The position numbers were made by a program, and so were the translations under genes. The notes beneath the pieces were generated by a model, which made no database searches, was not told the origin of the DNA, and saw only the letters and a list, made by a program, of their open reading frames with translations. From Phytohalomonas tamaricis (lineage in GTDB: Bacteria > Pseudomonadota > Gammaproteobacteria > Pseudomonadales > Halomonadaceae), in contig NZ_PVRV01000024.1 of NCBI RefSeq assembly GCF_003012345.1, positions 372,001-436,000 on the forward strand: 64,000 nt of DNA, given 5' to 3'. Of the stretch, positions 44,215-53,911 are shown in pieces (position 1 is the stretch's first letter; the number at the start of each line of letters is the position of its first letter).

Positions 44215-45303
44215 ATGAGGATCGCTCAAGTCCCGCCGCTTACCGAAGCTATCCCGCCAAGACAGTATGGCGGCACTGAACGCGTGGTGTCCTATCTCAC
44301 CGAGGAGCTGGTGCGTCAGGGGCACGAGGTGACCCTGTTTGCCAGCGGCGACTCGCAGACCTCGGCCGAACTGGTCGCCCTGCGTGAACGCGCTCTGCGC
44401 CATGATGACAGTGTCATCGACCCGATCTACCATCTGCTGGCTCAGATCGATGCCGTGCTCGAACGGGCCCATGAATTCGATGTGATTCATTTCCACAGCG
44501 ACTACTACGCCCACTTCCTGCCGCTGCGTCATCTCGACGTGCCCCATCTCACCACGCTGCACGGTCGTCTCGACATTGCCGATGCCTACCCGCTGTTCGC
44601 CCGTTTCCCCCACGAGCCGCTGGTGTCAATCTCTAACCATCAGCGCCAGCCGCTCAAGGACGTCAACTGGCTCGATACCGTCTACCACGGCCTGCCTGAA
44701 TCGCTCTATCACCTACATGAAAAGCCCGGCGACTACCTCGCTTTCATCGGTCGCTTCTCGCCGGAGAAGGCGCCGCACACCGCCATCGAGATCGCGCTGC
44801 GCGCCGGCCTGCCGATCAAGGTCGCGGCCAAGCCGACCGACAGTCAGACCGACGAGGACTATTTCAATACCAAGGTGAAGCCGCTGCTCTCGCATCCGCT
44901 GGTCGATTTCGTCGGCGAAATCGGCGAGAGCGAGAAGAACGACTTCCTCGGCAATGCTCGCGCGCTGCTGTTTCCGATCACTTGGCCGGAGCCGTTCGGG
45001 CTGGTGATGATCGAGGCGATGGCCTGCGGCACACCGGTGATCGCCTTCCGCCAGGGCTCGGTACCGGAAGTGATGGAGGAGGGCCGCTCCGGATTCGTCA
45101 TCGACAGCGTCGAACAGGCCGTAGCGGCTCTCGAGAAGCTCGACACCTTCGACCGGCGCGCTTGCCGACGCTACTTCGAGACGCGCTTTTCGGCCACGGC
45201 AATGGCACACAACTACGTACGCTGCTACGAACGGCTGCTGGGCCTCGGCGACGGCCCGCACGGTGCCGATAACCGCGCGGCCCTGCGCCGGGCCGCCGCC
45301 TGA
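44215..45303 (+). CDS. Family 4 glycosyltransferase
   Basis: A 362-residue retaining GT-B glycosyltransferase. The N-terminus MRIAQVPPLTEAIPPRQYGG binds the acceptor or donor phosphate in this family. The C-terminal half has FIGRFSPEKAPHTAIEIA and the donor motif FPITWPEPFGLVMIEAMACG, containing the conserved E-x7-E. GGAGG nine bases upstream fixes ATG 44215. It is followed after 11 bases by an amylo-glucosidase-like gene, so the two form an operon, probably making or remodelling a glucan or a small glycoside such as a compatible solute. The product is not identifiable from sequence. Confidence 0.85.
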   Translation: MRIAQVPPLTEAIPPRQYGGTERVVSYLTEELVRQGHEVTLFASGDSQTSAELVALRERALRHDDSVIDPIYHLLAQIDAVLERAHEFDVIHFHSDYYAHFLPLRHLDVPHLTTLHGRLDIADAYPLFARFPHEPLVSISNHQRQPLKDVNWLDTVYHGLPESLYHLHEKPGDYLAFIGRFSPEKAPHTAIEIALRAGLPIKVAAKPTDSQTDEDYFNTKVKPLLSHPLVDFVGEIGESEKNDFLGNARALLFPITWPEPFGLVMIEAMACGTPVIAFRQGSVPEVMEEGRSGFVIDSVEQAVAALEKLDTFDRRACRRYFETRFSATAMAHNYVRCYERLLGLGDGPHGADNRAALRRAAA

Positions 45304-45314
45304 GGAGAACCATC

Positions 45315-47477
45315 ATGGACGACATGATTCGCGTCAATGACCAGTGGTACGTCAACGCCAGCTCGTCGCGCGCCGATGGGCGCACCCGTGTACTCAAGCA
45401 CGGCGAGGCGTTCGCCCTGTTCGATCGCCAGGGTGATATCCAGCCGGTCGGGCTCGGCGAACAGGGGCTCTATCACGAAGGCACGCGCTACCTGTCTCGG
45501 CTTGAGCTCGATGTCAATGACCAGCGACCTCTGCTGCTCAACTCGGCGGTCAGCCGCGACAATCAGCGCTTCACCGTCGATCTCACCCCCGCCGCCACGC
45601 CACAGATCGCCAAGGATAGCGTCCACCTGCGCCGCACCAAGGTGCTGTGGAACGGAGCGCTCCACGAGCGCATCAGCGCCATGAACTACGGCACAGGCCA
45701 CGTGACGCTGCATCTCGGCCTCACCGTGGCCGGTGATTACGCTGATATCTTCGAGATTCGCGGCAAGTCACGCGCCCAGCGCGGTGAGCCGCTCACGCCG
45801 ACGCGTAGCGAACATGAGCTGCGCCTCGGGTATCGCGGCCTCGATGACAAGACGCGCCATACCCGGCTGCGCTTCGACCGCGCTCCGCAGAGCCACCGCG
45901 GCAGCGACGAGGGACAGCGGCTGGTATTCGAGCTGTCGCTGGCACCGCACGAGACGCAGACGCTGACGCTGGCGATCGCCTGCGACGTCGACGACAGCCA
46001 GCGCGAGCTGCCCGACTTCGAGGCGGTAATCAAGGCAATCGAAGCGCGGCAGGCGCGTGAGCGTGCTCTGGTCGGTTCGCTCTACTCCGACAACGAGCAG
46101 TTCAACGAATGGGCCAACCGCTCCGCCGCCGACCTGCACATGCTGATCAGCGACACGCCCCACGGCCCCTACCCTTACGCCGGCGTGCCGTGGTTCAGCA
46201 CTGCGTTCGGCCGCGACGGGCTGATCACTGCGCTGCAGACGCTGTGGCTCGCGCCCGAACTGTCCCGCGGCGTGCTCGGCTATCTTGCCGCTACCCAGTC
46301 AGCGGCCCGGAACGTCGAGAAGGACGCCACCCCCGGCAAGATCCTTCACGAGACCCGCGACGGCGAGATGGCACGGCTCGGTGAGGTACCGTTTCGCCAC
46401 TACTACGGCAGCATCGATGCAACCCCCCTGTTCGTGGTGCTGGCCGAGGCCTACTACGACCGCACGGGCGATCGCGACTTCATCGAGCAGCTCTGGCCAG
46501 CGCTCGAGCAGGCACTCGAGTGGCTCGATCGCTACGGCGACATTGACGGTGACGGCTTCGTCGAATACGAGGCGAGCCGTCACGGCGGCTTGGTGCAGCA
46601 AGGTTGGAAGGATTCCGAGGATTCGGTTTTTCATGCCGACGGCAGCGCCGCCGAGGGGCCGATTGCACTGTGCGAGGTGCAAGGCTACGTCTACGCCGCC
46701 AAGCTCGGCGCCGCCCGGCTGGCCCACATGCTCGGACTTACGCCTCATGCCGACAGGCTGCAGCAGGACGCCGATCAGCTGCGTCAACGCTTCGATGAAG
46801 CGTTCTGGTGCGAGGAGCTGGGCAGCTATGCGCTAGCGCTGGACGGCGCCAAGCGTCCCTGCAAGGTGCTTGCGTCCAACGCCGGCCACGCGCTGTGGAG
46901 CGGCATCGCCCTGCCCGGGCGCGCCGCACAGTTGGCCGAGACGCTGCTCGACGACGCCAGCTTCAACGGCTTCGGCATCCGTACCCTGGCCGCCAACGAG
47001 AAACGCTTCAATCCGATGGCCTACCACAACGGCTCGATCTGGCCCCATGACAACGCCATCGTCGCCCAGGGCCTGGCCCGCTACGGCCACCACGCCGCAG
47101 CCGTCAAGGTGATGACCGGGCTGTTCGACGCCGCGCTGCACATGGAGGACTTCCGTCTGCCCGAGCTGTTTTGTGGCTTTCAGCGCGAACCCGGCCAGGG
47201 ACCGACGCGCTACCCGGTTGCCTGCTCGCCCCAGGCGTGGGCAGCGGGAGCGGTGTTCCAGCTGCTGCAGGCCTGCCTCGGGCTGCACTTCTCAGCCGAG
47301 TCGCCGCGGCTGCGCTTCGATCACCCGCTGCTGCCAACGTGGATGAATACCCTCGAGATCCGCAACCTGCGCGTTGGCGACGCCGTGCTCGACCTGGCGC
47401 TGGCACGCCACGAGAACGACGTCAGCGTCAATGTCACGCGCAAGGTGGGCGACGTCCAGGTCAGCGTGCTGGTGTAA
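45315..47477 (+). CDS. Amylo-alpha-1,6-glucosidase/glycogen debranching-like glycosidase
   Basis: A 720-residue protein with an N-terminal beta-rich domain (about 20-245, PF14742 type) and a C-terminal (alpha/alpha)6 barrel glycosidase domain (about 260-700). Characteristic stretches are PYAGVPWFSTAFGRDGLITA, FRHYYGSIDATPLFVVLAEA and YHNGSIWPHDNAIVAQGL. Many proteobacterial members of this family are not true debranching enzymes but process glycosides. The pairing with the GT4 gene is seen repeatedly, in my recollection. AGGAG precedes the start. The two genes look higher in G+C than the APE region. Confidence 0.82.
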   Translation: MDDMIRVNDQWYVNASSSRADGRTRVLKHGEAFALFDRQGDIQPVGLGEQGLYHEGTRYLSRLELDVNDQRPLLLNSAVSRDNQRFTVDLTPAATPQIAKDSVHLRRTKVLWNGALHERISAMNYGTGHVTLHLGLTVAGDYADIFEIRGKSRAQRGEPLTPTRSEHELRLGYRGLDDKTRHTRLRFDRAPQSHRGSDEGQRLVFELSLAPHETQTLTLAIACDVDDSQRELPDFEAVIKAIEARQARERALVGSLYSDNEQFNEWANRSAADLHMLISDTPHGPYPYAGVPWFSTAFGRDGLITALQTLWLAPELSRGVLGYLAATQSAARNVEKDATPGKILHETRDGEMARLGEVPFRHYYGSIDATPLFVVLAEAYYDRTGDRDFIEQLWPALEQALEWLDRYGDIDGDGFVEYEASRHGGLVQQGWKDSEDSVFHADGSAAEGPIALCEVQGYVYAAKLGAARLAHMLGLTPHADRLQQDADQLRQRFDEAFWCEELGSYALALDGAKRPCKVLASNAGHALWSGIALPGRAAQLAETLLDDASFNGFGIRTLAANEKRFNPMAYHNGSIWPHDNAIVAQGLARYGHHAAAVKVMTGLFDAALHMEDFRLPELFCGFQREPGQGPTRYPVACSPQAWAAGAVFQLLQACLGLHFSAESPRLRFDHPLLPTWMNTLEIRNLRVGDAVLDLALARHENDVSVNVTRKVGDVQVSVLV

Positions 47478-47483
47478 ATGACA

Positions 47484-47514
47484 ACGGACCCGGGCCAGTA
47501 CGGCCCGGGTCCGT
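47484..47514 (+). terminator. Hairpin after the glycosidase gene
   Basis: ACGGACCCGGGCC pairs perfectly with GGCCCGGGTCCGT over 13 bp with a 5-base loop. The following T stretch is short (GCCGTTT), so termination may be partial. Confidence 0.75.
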
Positions 47515-47594
47515 GCCGTTTCCCCCAAGGTCAGCCTCCCCTGCACCGCATTGTCTGCTATAACCGTCCTATACCTTCCCAACAAGGACGCACC

Positions 47595-48551
47595 ATGACA
47601 CTGCGTTGCGCTATCCTCGACGACTACCAGCACGTTGCACTTGCCATGGCTGACTGGTCGACACTCGAGCCACACATTGAAGTTGTCACCTTCCACGACC
47701 ATATCAGCGACCAGAACACCCTCGTCGAAACGCTGGCCGAATTCGATATCATCGTCGCGATGCGCGAGCGTACGCTCTTCCCCGCCGCGCTGCTTGAACG
47801 CCTGCCGCGGCTCAAGCTGCTGATCACCAGCGGAATGCGCAACGCGGCCATCGATATCGAGGCCGCCCGCGCACGCGGCATCATCGTCTGCGGCACTGGT
47901 GGCAACTCCGAACCGCCGACCGAACTGAGCTGGGCGCTGATTCTCGGCCTGGCGCGGCACCTGCTCACCGAGAGCAATGCGATACACTCAGGCGGACCGT
48001 GGCAAAGTACGGTGGGGATCGGCCTGGCCGGCAAGCGCCTGGGCCTGCTCGGACTGGGCAAGATCGGCGCCAAGATGGCACGCATCGCTCAGGCCTTCGG
48101 CATGGAGGTAATAGCGTGGAGCGAACATTTGACCCGCGAGCGCTGCGACGAGCTCGGCGTCGAGCGGGCCGCATCAAAAGAAGCACTGCTCACGGCCAGC
48201 GACATCGTCTCGATTCATCTGGTACTCAGCGAACGCACCCACGGTCTGATCGGCACCCGCGAACTTGAGTTGATGAAGCCGCAGGCGCTGTTGATCAATA
48301 CCTCGCGCGCCGCAATTGTCGATCAAAAGGCGCTGATCGAAGCGCTGCAGAACAGCCGCATTGCCGGTGCCGGTCTCGATGTCTTCGACGCCGAACCCTT
48401 GCCACTCGATCATCCGCTGCGCCGGCTGCCCAACGTGTTGGCCACGCCCCATATCGGCTATGTTGCCGACGTCAACTACCGCACCTACTTTCAGGAAGCG
48501 GTCGAGGATATCGAGGCATTTCTCAATGGCAAACCGGTGCGCACGCTGTAA
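47595..48551 (+). CDS. D-2-hydroxyacid dehydrogenase family protein
   Basis: A 318-residue NAD(P)-dependent 2-hydroxyacid dehydrogenase. The nucleotide-binding motif is GLLGLGKIGAKMARIAQAFG. The catalytic arginine lies in INTSRAAIVDQ, the glutamate in AGAGLDVFDAEPL and the histidine in ATPHIGYVADVNY. MTLRCAILDDYQ is a conserved N-terminus of a subgroup often annotated as phosphoglycerate dehydrogenase-like; the lack of an ACT domain rules out classical SerA. Substrate is unknown. AAGGA before ATG 47595 supports the start. Confidence 0.85.
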   Translation: MTLRCAILDDYQHVALAMADWSTLEPHIEVVTFHDHISDQNTLVETLAEFDIIVAMRERTLFPAALLERLPRLKLLITSGMRNAAIDIEAARARGIIVCGTGGNSEPPTELSWALILGLARHLLTESNAIHSGGPWQSTVGIGLAGKRLGLLGLGKIGAKMARIAQAFGMEVIAWSEHLTRERCDELGVERAASKEALLTASDIVSIHLVLSERTHGLIGTRELELMKPQALLINTSRAAIVDQKALIEALQNSRIAGAGLDVFDAEPLPLDHPLRRLPNVLATPHIGYVADVNYRTYFQEAVEDIEAFLNGKPVRTL

Positions 48552-48574
48552 GGCCTGGCGGTAACTCTCAGTGG

Positions 48575-48982
48575 TCAGGCCTCGTCGGGTATACGGTCGT
48601 GGCGAAACTCATGCGTCTCGTTGGCCAGCGCGTAGAAGCCAGGCTTGTCGGCCATGAAAATCTGCTCGGTGATCACCATCTCGCTCTGATCGTCAAAGCT
48701 GCCGGCAGTAAAGGCGTAACTGTCATCTTCCAGCCCATGGAAGAAGAGTTGGCTACCGCAGCGTTGACAGAAACCGCGCTCAGCAATCTCGGACGACCGG
48801 TAGACGCCCAGCATGGCGCGATTCTCAAACGTCGGTTTTCCCTCACAGATAATGGCAAACATCGGCCCACCCATCGCACGCCGACACATCGAGCAGTGAC
48901 AGACACTGACCTCGCCGCCATGCACGATACTGAAACGCACCGCGCCGCAAAGGCAACCGCCAGCATGCTGCTGTGTAGTCAT
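48575..48982 (-). CDS. GFA/CENP-V domain zinc protein
   Basis: A 135-residue GFA-family protein. Zinc ligands are visible as C10 and C12 (GGCLCGAVRF), C28, C30 and C33 (VCHCSMCRR) and a later FCQRCGSQLF pair. The family is named for glutathione-dependent formaldehyde activation, but that activity is disputed and most members are uncharacterised. It converges with the 2-hydroxyacid dehydrogenase gene. Confidence 0.88.
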   Translation of the reverse strand: MTTQQHAGGCLCGAVRFSIVHGGEVSVCHCSMCRRAMGGPMFAIICEGKPTFENRAMLGVYRSSEIAERGFCQRCGSQLFFHGLEDDSYAFTAGSFDDQSEMVITEQIFMADKPGFYALANETHEFRHDRIPDEA

Positions 48983-49153
48983 GAAACACTCCTGTCGTTA
49001 TCGATTAACGTCATTTGCTGGAATAGCCGCGCTTATTATTGACCATATCGTTCCGCAGCGCTTGCAGACGCTCGTCTCAGAATGGCGAATCAGCGCCTGA
49101 CAGCTACGCTGAACCCTATAACCCCGTTTCGGCTTACAACGTCAGGAGAGACA

Positions 49154-49552
49154 ATGACTACGGAACTCACCCTACTCGGCTGGACTCTAGTGTTGGCCAT
49201 CGTGCAGATTCTGCTGCCCGCCATGTTCCGTAATAAGGAAACGGGCGTTGCCTACAATACCGGTCCGCGTGATGAAGCCGGCCCGCCGATGGGCAAGATC
49301 ACCGGTCGGCTATCCCGCGCCCAAAAGAATCTGTTCGAAACATTGCCGCTGTTCATTGGCGCGGTACTGATCGCCCACGTTGCCGGCCGCGAAGGGGAAC
49401 TCACGCTGTGGGGCGCCTGGCTCTATTTCATCGCTCGTGTGGTTTACGTGCCGCTCTACGCCCTAGGCGTGCCCGTAGTGCGCTCGCTGGTATGGGCTAT
49501 TTCCTTACTGGGATTGATCCTGACGCTGCTGGCGGTGCTGTGGCCGCTATGA
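49154..49552 (+). CDS. MAPEG-family membrane protein
   Basis: A 132-residue protein with four hydrophobic segments (LLGWTLVLAIVQILLPAMF, LPLFIGAVLIAHVAG, LWGAWLYFIARVVYVPLYAL, VWAISLLGLILTLLAVLW). RLSRAQKNLFETLPLF and ARVVYVPLYALGVP are MAPEG hallmarks (glutathione-transferase-like or eicosanoid-type membrane proteins). AGGAGAG upstream of ATG 49154 fixes the start. Function in bacteria is mostly unknown. Confidence 0.87.
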   Translation: MTTELTLLGWTLVLAIVQILLPAMFRNKETGVAYNTGPRDEAGPPMGKITGRLSRAQKNLFETLPLFIGAVLIAHVAGREGELTLWGAWLYFIARVVYVPLYALGVPVVRSLVWAISLLGLILTLLAVLWPL

Positions 49553-49576
49553 ACAATGGGTATTGCGCGTCCAATG

Positions 49577-50473
49577 TCAGCATGCCGTTTCCCTGACTAC
49601 TTCGATGAACGCTCTAAGCCCCGCCGGCACATGCCGATGACCGGGATAATAGAGACATAGCCCGGGAATGCGCGGGCACCATTCGTCGAGTAGCGTCACC
49701 AGTTCATTACGCTCGAGCCAAGGTCGCAGCGCGACTTCCGAGACATAGGCAATCCCCAGACCCTGCGCGGCGGCTTCACACATCAGCAGCGGGTGGTCGA
49801 GCGTCAGCGTACCAGGAACACCTATCGTCAGTTCCTGACCATGCCGTGCGAACTCCCAACGATAGCGCTTGCCGCTGGGCAGACGCAGACGAATACAGGT
49901 ATGTTCACGCAGATCGTCCGGTGTACGTGGCGCTCCTCGCCGGTCGAGATAGTCCGGCGCGGCCACGATGACAAAACGCGTCTCGCCGCCAAATGGCACT
50001 GCGATCATATCTTGAGGCACTGCCTCGGCCAGACGCACCCCGGCATCGAATCCCGCCTCGACGATATCCACCATTCGCCCGTCGGTGACCATATCCAGGG
50101 CCATCTCCGGATAGCGCTCGAGAAAGACTGGCACGGCCCGTTCGAGCAGCAACCGGGCGGCAATTTCATTGGCATTGAGGCGCAGCGTGCCGCTGGGACG
50201 GCCGCGGTAGTCGTCGACCGCCTCCAGCGCATGCTCGAACTCGCGCAGCACCGGCTGCATGCGCGCAATCAGGCGCTCGCCGGCCGCAGTGGGTAATACG
50301 CTGCGCGTAGTGCGGTGCAAGAGCCGCACGCCCAGTCCACGCTCGAGCGTGCGCATCTGGTGGCTGAGGGTCGAGGGTGATAGCCCCATCTCTTCGGCGG
50401 CACGACGAAAGCTGCGATAGGCGGCAATCTTGGTCAGTGCGGTTACATCATCAAGAGTTGGCCTGCGATTCAT
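49577..50473 (-). CDS. LysR-family transcriptional regulator, copy 1
   Basis: A 298-residue LysR regulator with an N-terminal helix-turn-helix (AAYRSFRRAAEEMGLSPSTL, SHQMRTLERGLGVRLLHRTT) and a substrate-binding domain of the CrgA/DsdC-like group (GTLRLNANEIAARLLLERAV). It is divergent from the SDR gene at 50587-51429 with a 113-base gap, so it probably controls that gene. Effector unknown. Confidence 0.9.
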   Translation of the reverse strand: MNRRPTLDDVTALTKIAAYRSFRRAAEEMGLSPSTLSHQMRTLERGLGVRLLHRTTRSVLPTAAGERLIARMQPVLREFEHALEAVDDYRGRPSGTLRLNANEIAARLLLERAVPVFLERYPEMALDMVTDGRMVDIVEAGFDAGVRLAEAVPQDMIAVPFGGETRFVIVAAPDYLDRRGAPRTPDDLREHTCIRLRLPSGKRYRWEFARHGQELTIGVPGTLTLDHPLLMCEAAAQGLGIAYVSEVALRPWLERNELVTLLDEWCPRIPGLCLYYPGHRHVPAGLRAFIEVVRETAC

Positions 50474-50586
50474 GGTGATTTTTCACCGATTCATGCGATG
50501 TTACCCCGATAGTAGCAGCAATCCGGTGGCGCCATGCTGTGGTCATTCCGCCGCCATGGGGCGGCGGCAAAGCAAGGAGCCAGATC

Positions 50587-51429
50587 ATGACGACACCGAC
50601 ACCTCGAACTTGGCTGATCACCGGTACCTCGACCGGGCTCGGCCGCCTGATAACCGAACAGCTGCTGGCCCGCGGCGACCGCGTCGCCGCCACCCTGCGC
50701 AAGCCGGAGCAGCTCGATGAGCTGAAAGCGCAATACGGCAAGCAGCTGTGGATCGCCCGTCTCGATATCACCGATACCGACGCTCTCCCGGTCACCGTCG
50801 AGCGCGCCTTTGCCGAACTGGGCCGGATCGACGTGATCGTCAGCAATGCCGGCTACGGCCTGTTCGGCGCCGCCGAGGAACTGAGCCCCGCGCAGATCCG
50901 CCATCAGCTCGATACCAACGTGATCGGTTCGATCGAACTGATCCGCGCCGTCCTGCCGCATCTACGCACCCAGGGCGGCGGGCGCATCCTCCAGGTCTCA
51001 TCCGAAGGCGGGCAGATTGCCTATCCCAATTTCAGCCTCTACCACGCCAGTAAATGGGCCATCGAGGGTTTCGTCGAATCAGTCGCACAGGAAGTGGCCC
51101 CGTTTGATATCGGGTTCACCCTGATCGAACCCGGCCCGACGTATACGAACTTCGCTTCAGGCCTGGTCCGCGCAACACCGATGGCCGTTTATGACAAAAC
51201 CCCGGCTGGTGACGTACGCCGGGCCTTGGCAGCGGGCAATTTCGGTCTTTTCAGCGACGGCGCTAAGGTCGCCCAGGCCATAATCGAGAGCGTCGACGTC
51301 TTCCCGGCGCCAAAGCGGAGAGTCTATGGCAGTGGCGCATGGCGGCGCATTCACGACGCCTACCACGAGCGGCTGAACGCTCTGGAAGAACAAGAGGAGG
51401 TGGCACGGTCCACCGATATGGAGAAGTGA
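50587..51429 (+). CDS. SDR-family oxidoreductase (YbbO-like), copy 1
   Basis: A 280-residue short-chain dehydrogenase with TGTSTGLGRL as the nucleotide motif, SNAGYGLFGAAEE, QVSSEGGQIAYPNFSLYHAS and YHASKWAIEGF holding the catalytic Tyr and Lys. AAGGAG before ATG 50587 supports the start. It is divergent from a LysR gene and followed by a strong terminator, so it forms a single-gene unit. Substrate unknown. Confidence 0.88.
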   Translation: MTTPTPRTWLITGTSTGLGRLITEQLLARGDRVAATLRKPEQLDELKAQYGKQLWIARLDITDTDALPVTVERAFAELGRIDVIVSNAGYGLFGAAEELSPAQIRHQLDTNVIGSIELIRAVLPHLRTQGGGRILQVSSEGGQIAYPNFSLYHASKWAIEGFVESVAQEVAPFDIGFTLIEPGPTYTNFASGLVRATPMAVYDKTPAGDVRRALAAGNFGLFSDGAKVAQAIIESVDVFPAPKRRVYGSGAWRRIHDAYHERLNALEEQEEVARSTDMEK

Positions 51430-51509
51430 TAGCGCGTTACTAGCAATTTGGCGACATCCGGGAAAGCCACCAGAAGGTGTGCTCGGCTGGCAGGCGTTTG
51501 CCGTGTAGC

Positions 51510-51540
51510 GCCCGGACCACTGTCGGTCCGGGCTTTTTTT
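51510..51540 (+). terminator. Strong terminator after the SDR gene
   Basis: GCCCGGACC pairs with GGTCCGGGC around a 6-base loop and is followed by seven T residues. Confidence 0.93.
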
Positions 51541-51664
51541 GTCAGGCTGGTAAATAGATGCCTGTAATTACCACCTTCAGCGCTTGATCTTATCGGTCAT
51601 AGACACCAATCGAGCACGCTTGCGGTGCGGGAATTTTATGCTTTCTTACTGCGAATGACCGGGT

Positions 51665-52411
51665 TCAGTGAGCACTAGCGGTAGGACGCACGATGATTTC
51701 ACTAACGTCCACGTCCGCCGGCTGCTCGATGGCGAAGGCGATCGCGCGGGCAACCGCCTCGGGTGCAATCGCACCCTTGCGAAATTCCCGCATGGCTGCG
51801 CTGGCCGTTTCATCGGTAATGGTGTCCGCCAGCTCCGACTCAGTGACGCCAGGGCTGATCACCGTGACGCGGATATCGGCACCGACCTCCTGACGCAGCC
51901 CCTCTGAAATCGCTCCCACGGCGAACTTGGTCGCGCAGTAGACCGCGGCGGTAGGACTGACGCTGTGGCCACCGATCGACGAGATATTGATGAACTGGCC
52001 CGCACGCTGACGCTGCATGACTGGCAGAGCGGCGGCGATGCCGTGCAGCACGCCGCGGATATTGACGTCGATCATACGATTCCACTCGTCGAGCCTGAGC
52101 GCCTCGAGGGGCGACAACGGCATCACGCCGGCGTTATTGACGATCACGTCGATGCGGCCGAAGACTTCTTGGGCGAAGGTAACGAAGGTACGCATCTGCT
52201 CGATAGAAGTGACATCAAGCGCATGGTACGCCGCCGTGCCGCCCTCGCCACGAATATCCTCGACCAGTGCTTCGAGTCGCTCGCGGCGGCGCGCTCCTAG
52301 TACGACCTGCGCACCCCGAGTGGCGAGCAGGCGCGCCGTCGCTGCGCCGATGCCGCTGCTAGCGCCGGTGATCAGGACAACTTTATCGTGCAATTGTGGA
52401 ACGGTAGTCAT
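51665..52411 (-). CDS. SDR-family oxidoreductase, copy 2
   Basis: A 248-residue short-chain dehydrogenase: TGASSGIG nucleotide motif, NNAGVMPLSPLEAL, NISSIGGHSVSPTAAVYCAT with the catalytic Ser, and YCATKFAVGAISEGLRQE with Tyr and Lys. This pattern is common in NADP-dependent reductases of unknown substrate. It lies downstream of a LysR gene on the same strand with a 138-base gap. Confidence 0.88.
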   Translation of the reverse strand: MTTVPQLHDKVVLITGASSGIGAATARLLATRGAQVVLGARRRERLEALVEDIRGEGGTAAYHALDVTSIEQMRTFVTFAQEVFGRIDVIVNNAGVMPLSPLEALRLDEWNRMIDVNIRGVLHGIAAALPVMQRQRAGQFINISSIGGHSVSPTAAVYCATKFAVGAISEGLRQEVGADIRVTVISPGVTESELADTITDETASAAMREFRKGAIAPEAVARAIAFAIEQPADVDVSEIIVRPTASAH

Positions 52412-52549
52412 GATGTTCTCCTGCGATTCACGTTGTAGGTCATTGGGTGAGAGGAGAGTCTAAAGCGCGAAACGCTAGGGATAATCGACGCTGTGCTGCA
52501 TATATTATTAAGTGCAGCGGACATAATCGGCATGACGTATCACGTCCCA

Positions 52550-53446
52550 CTATACATAGCGCTGTTTGAAAAAATCGACGAAGGCGCGCAGCGAAGCGAG
52601 ATGATGGCGCTGCTGCGGATAGCATAGGAAGAAGCCATCGAAAGGCGCGCACCACTCGTCAAGCAGCGGTACCAGCTTGCCGGCACGAATCAGCTCGGCC
52701 ATCTGATCCTCAGCCCAGAAGGCGATGCCAATGCCGTTGACGGCGGCCTCCAGCGCTACGCGCTGATCGTTAACAATCAGCGGGCCGTGAACGGCGACCG
52801 AGAACCAGCTGTCATCCTTCTTGAACTCCCACTGATAGGGATGGAGCTGCCCCGGCCAGCGCCAGTTGATGCAGCGGTGCTGGTGAAGTTCCGAAGGCGT
52901 TCGGGGCTTACCATGGCGCGCGATATAATCGGGCGAAGCCACGGCGATCTGACGAAGCTGTGGCCCCAGCCGTACGCCAACCATGTCCTGTTCGAGCAGC
53001 TCACCCAGGCGAAGGGCAGCATCGTAGCCCTCGGCAACGATGTCGACTGTGCTATCGTCGATGGTAACGTCGAGCACGATATCGGGGTAAGCAGTCAGAA
53101 ACGCCTCGAAGGCGGGCTCGAGAAAGACCTGCGAGGCCAGGCGAAAGGCGTGAATCTTCAATCGGCCACTTGGGCGCTCGCCGAGACTAGCAGCATCAGC
53201 AACCGCCGCCGTCACCTCCTCGAACACCGGCTGCAGCCGCTTGAACAGCCTTGCCCCGGCCGTGGTCAGACGCACACTACGTGTGGTGCGGTTGAACAGG
53301 CGTATATTCAACCGCGCCTCAAGACCGCGGATAGTCTGGCTGAGTGCCGACGGCGTGACCTGCAACGCTTCTGCGGCACGCACGAAGCTGCCCCGTTCAG
53401 CGACCGCCACGAAGGCCTGCAGCTCGGCGAACTCATTGCCGCGCAT
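52550..53446 (-). CDS. LysR-family transcriptional regulator, copy 2
   Basis: A 298-residue LysR regulator with the helix-turn-helix ERGSFVRAAEALQVTPSALS and a C-terminal effector domain of the same CrgA-like group as the one at 49577-50473. AGGAGG five bases before ATG 53446 fixes the start. The SDR gene at 51665-52411 lies immediately downstream and is its likely target. Confidence 0.9.
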   Translation of the reverse strand: MRGNEFAELQAFVAVAERGSFVRAAEALQVTPSALSQTIRGLEARLNIRLFNRTTRSVRLTTAGARLFKRLQPVFEEVTAAVADAASLGERPSGRLKIHAFRLASQVFLEPAFEAFLTAYPDIVLDVTIDDSTVDIVAEGYDAALRLGELLEQDMVGVRLGPQLRQIAVASPDYIARHGKPRTPSELHQHRCINWRWPGQLHPYQWEFKKDDSWFSVAVHGPLIVNDQRVALEAAVNGIGIAFWAEDQMAELIRAGKLVPLLDEWCAPFDGFFLCYPQQRHHLASLRAFVDFFKQRYV

Positions 53447-53911
53447 CGTGGCCTCCTGGTGCACGTAATCCTACCTGGGCGGGACGAGTCTTTTTCATCA
53501 CTTCACCGTTAAGGCAGTCGTCTTGTTGGGCTGCATGGCGCTATCGTTTCATCGACTGCTCGATATCAATCGGATCATATGAGCCGATCGAGGGGCTGAT
53601 GCGATCGCAAGCGATCACCTCGGCACGCAGCGGCCACATCCGAGAAGTAACACCTCCTCATGCTCACGCGGGCAGTCTCACCCGTCGTAATGCCTTTGTC
53701 GAGCAGCTTGCCGATAATGGTATGCTTTGGCTTACCGACGCTCCGAGGGTTTCCAAGGTTAGCGTATGGCGCTCTTCCGCCTTGAATCAAGCCTGCCTTA
53801 GCCATGTCGACCGCGCCCTGCTCAAGGTATTCGATGCCCATCAGGCGATGGTGATCGGTTAAGCTAACGGGTCGTGATGACGAAATTCGCCGCTGCCGAC
53901 GAGCCACCGCC
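53447..53911. other. Intergenic region with a doubtful open frame
   Basis: About 465 bases upstream of the DUF4105 gene. A minus-strand frame (about 53575-53913, 112 codons) contains GKPKHTIIGKLLDKGITTGE, which vaguely recalls the tail of a resolvase-like protein. It lacks a good start and overlaps the divergent gene start. It could be a gene remnant; I do not call it a gene. Confidence 0.3.

Noticed and set aside
52017-52463. + strand open frame of 148 codons antisense to the second SDR gene
   Set aside because: It is a shadow of an intact short-chain dehydrogenase with complete catalytic motifs on the minus strand.
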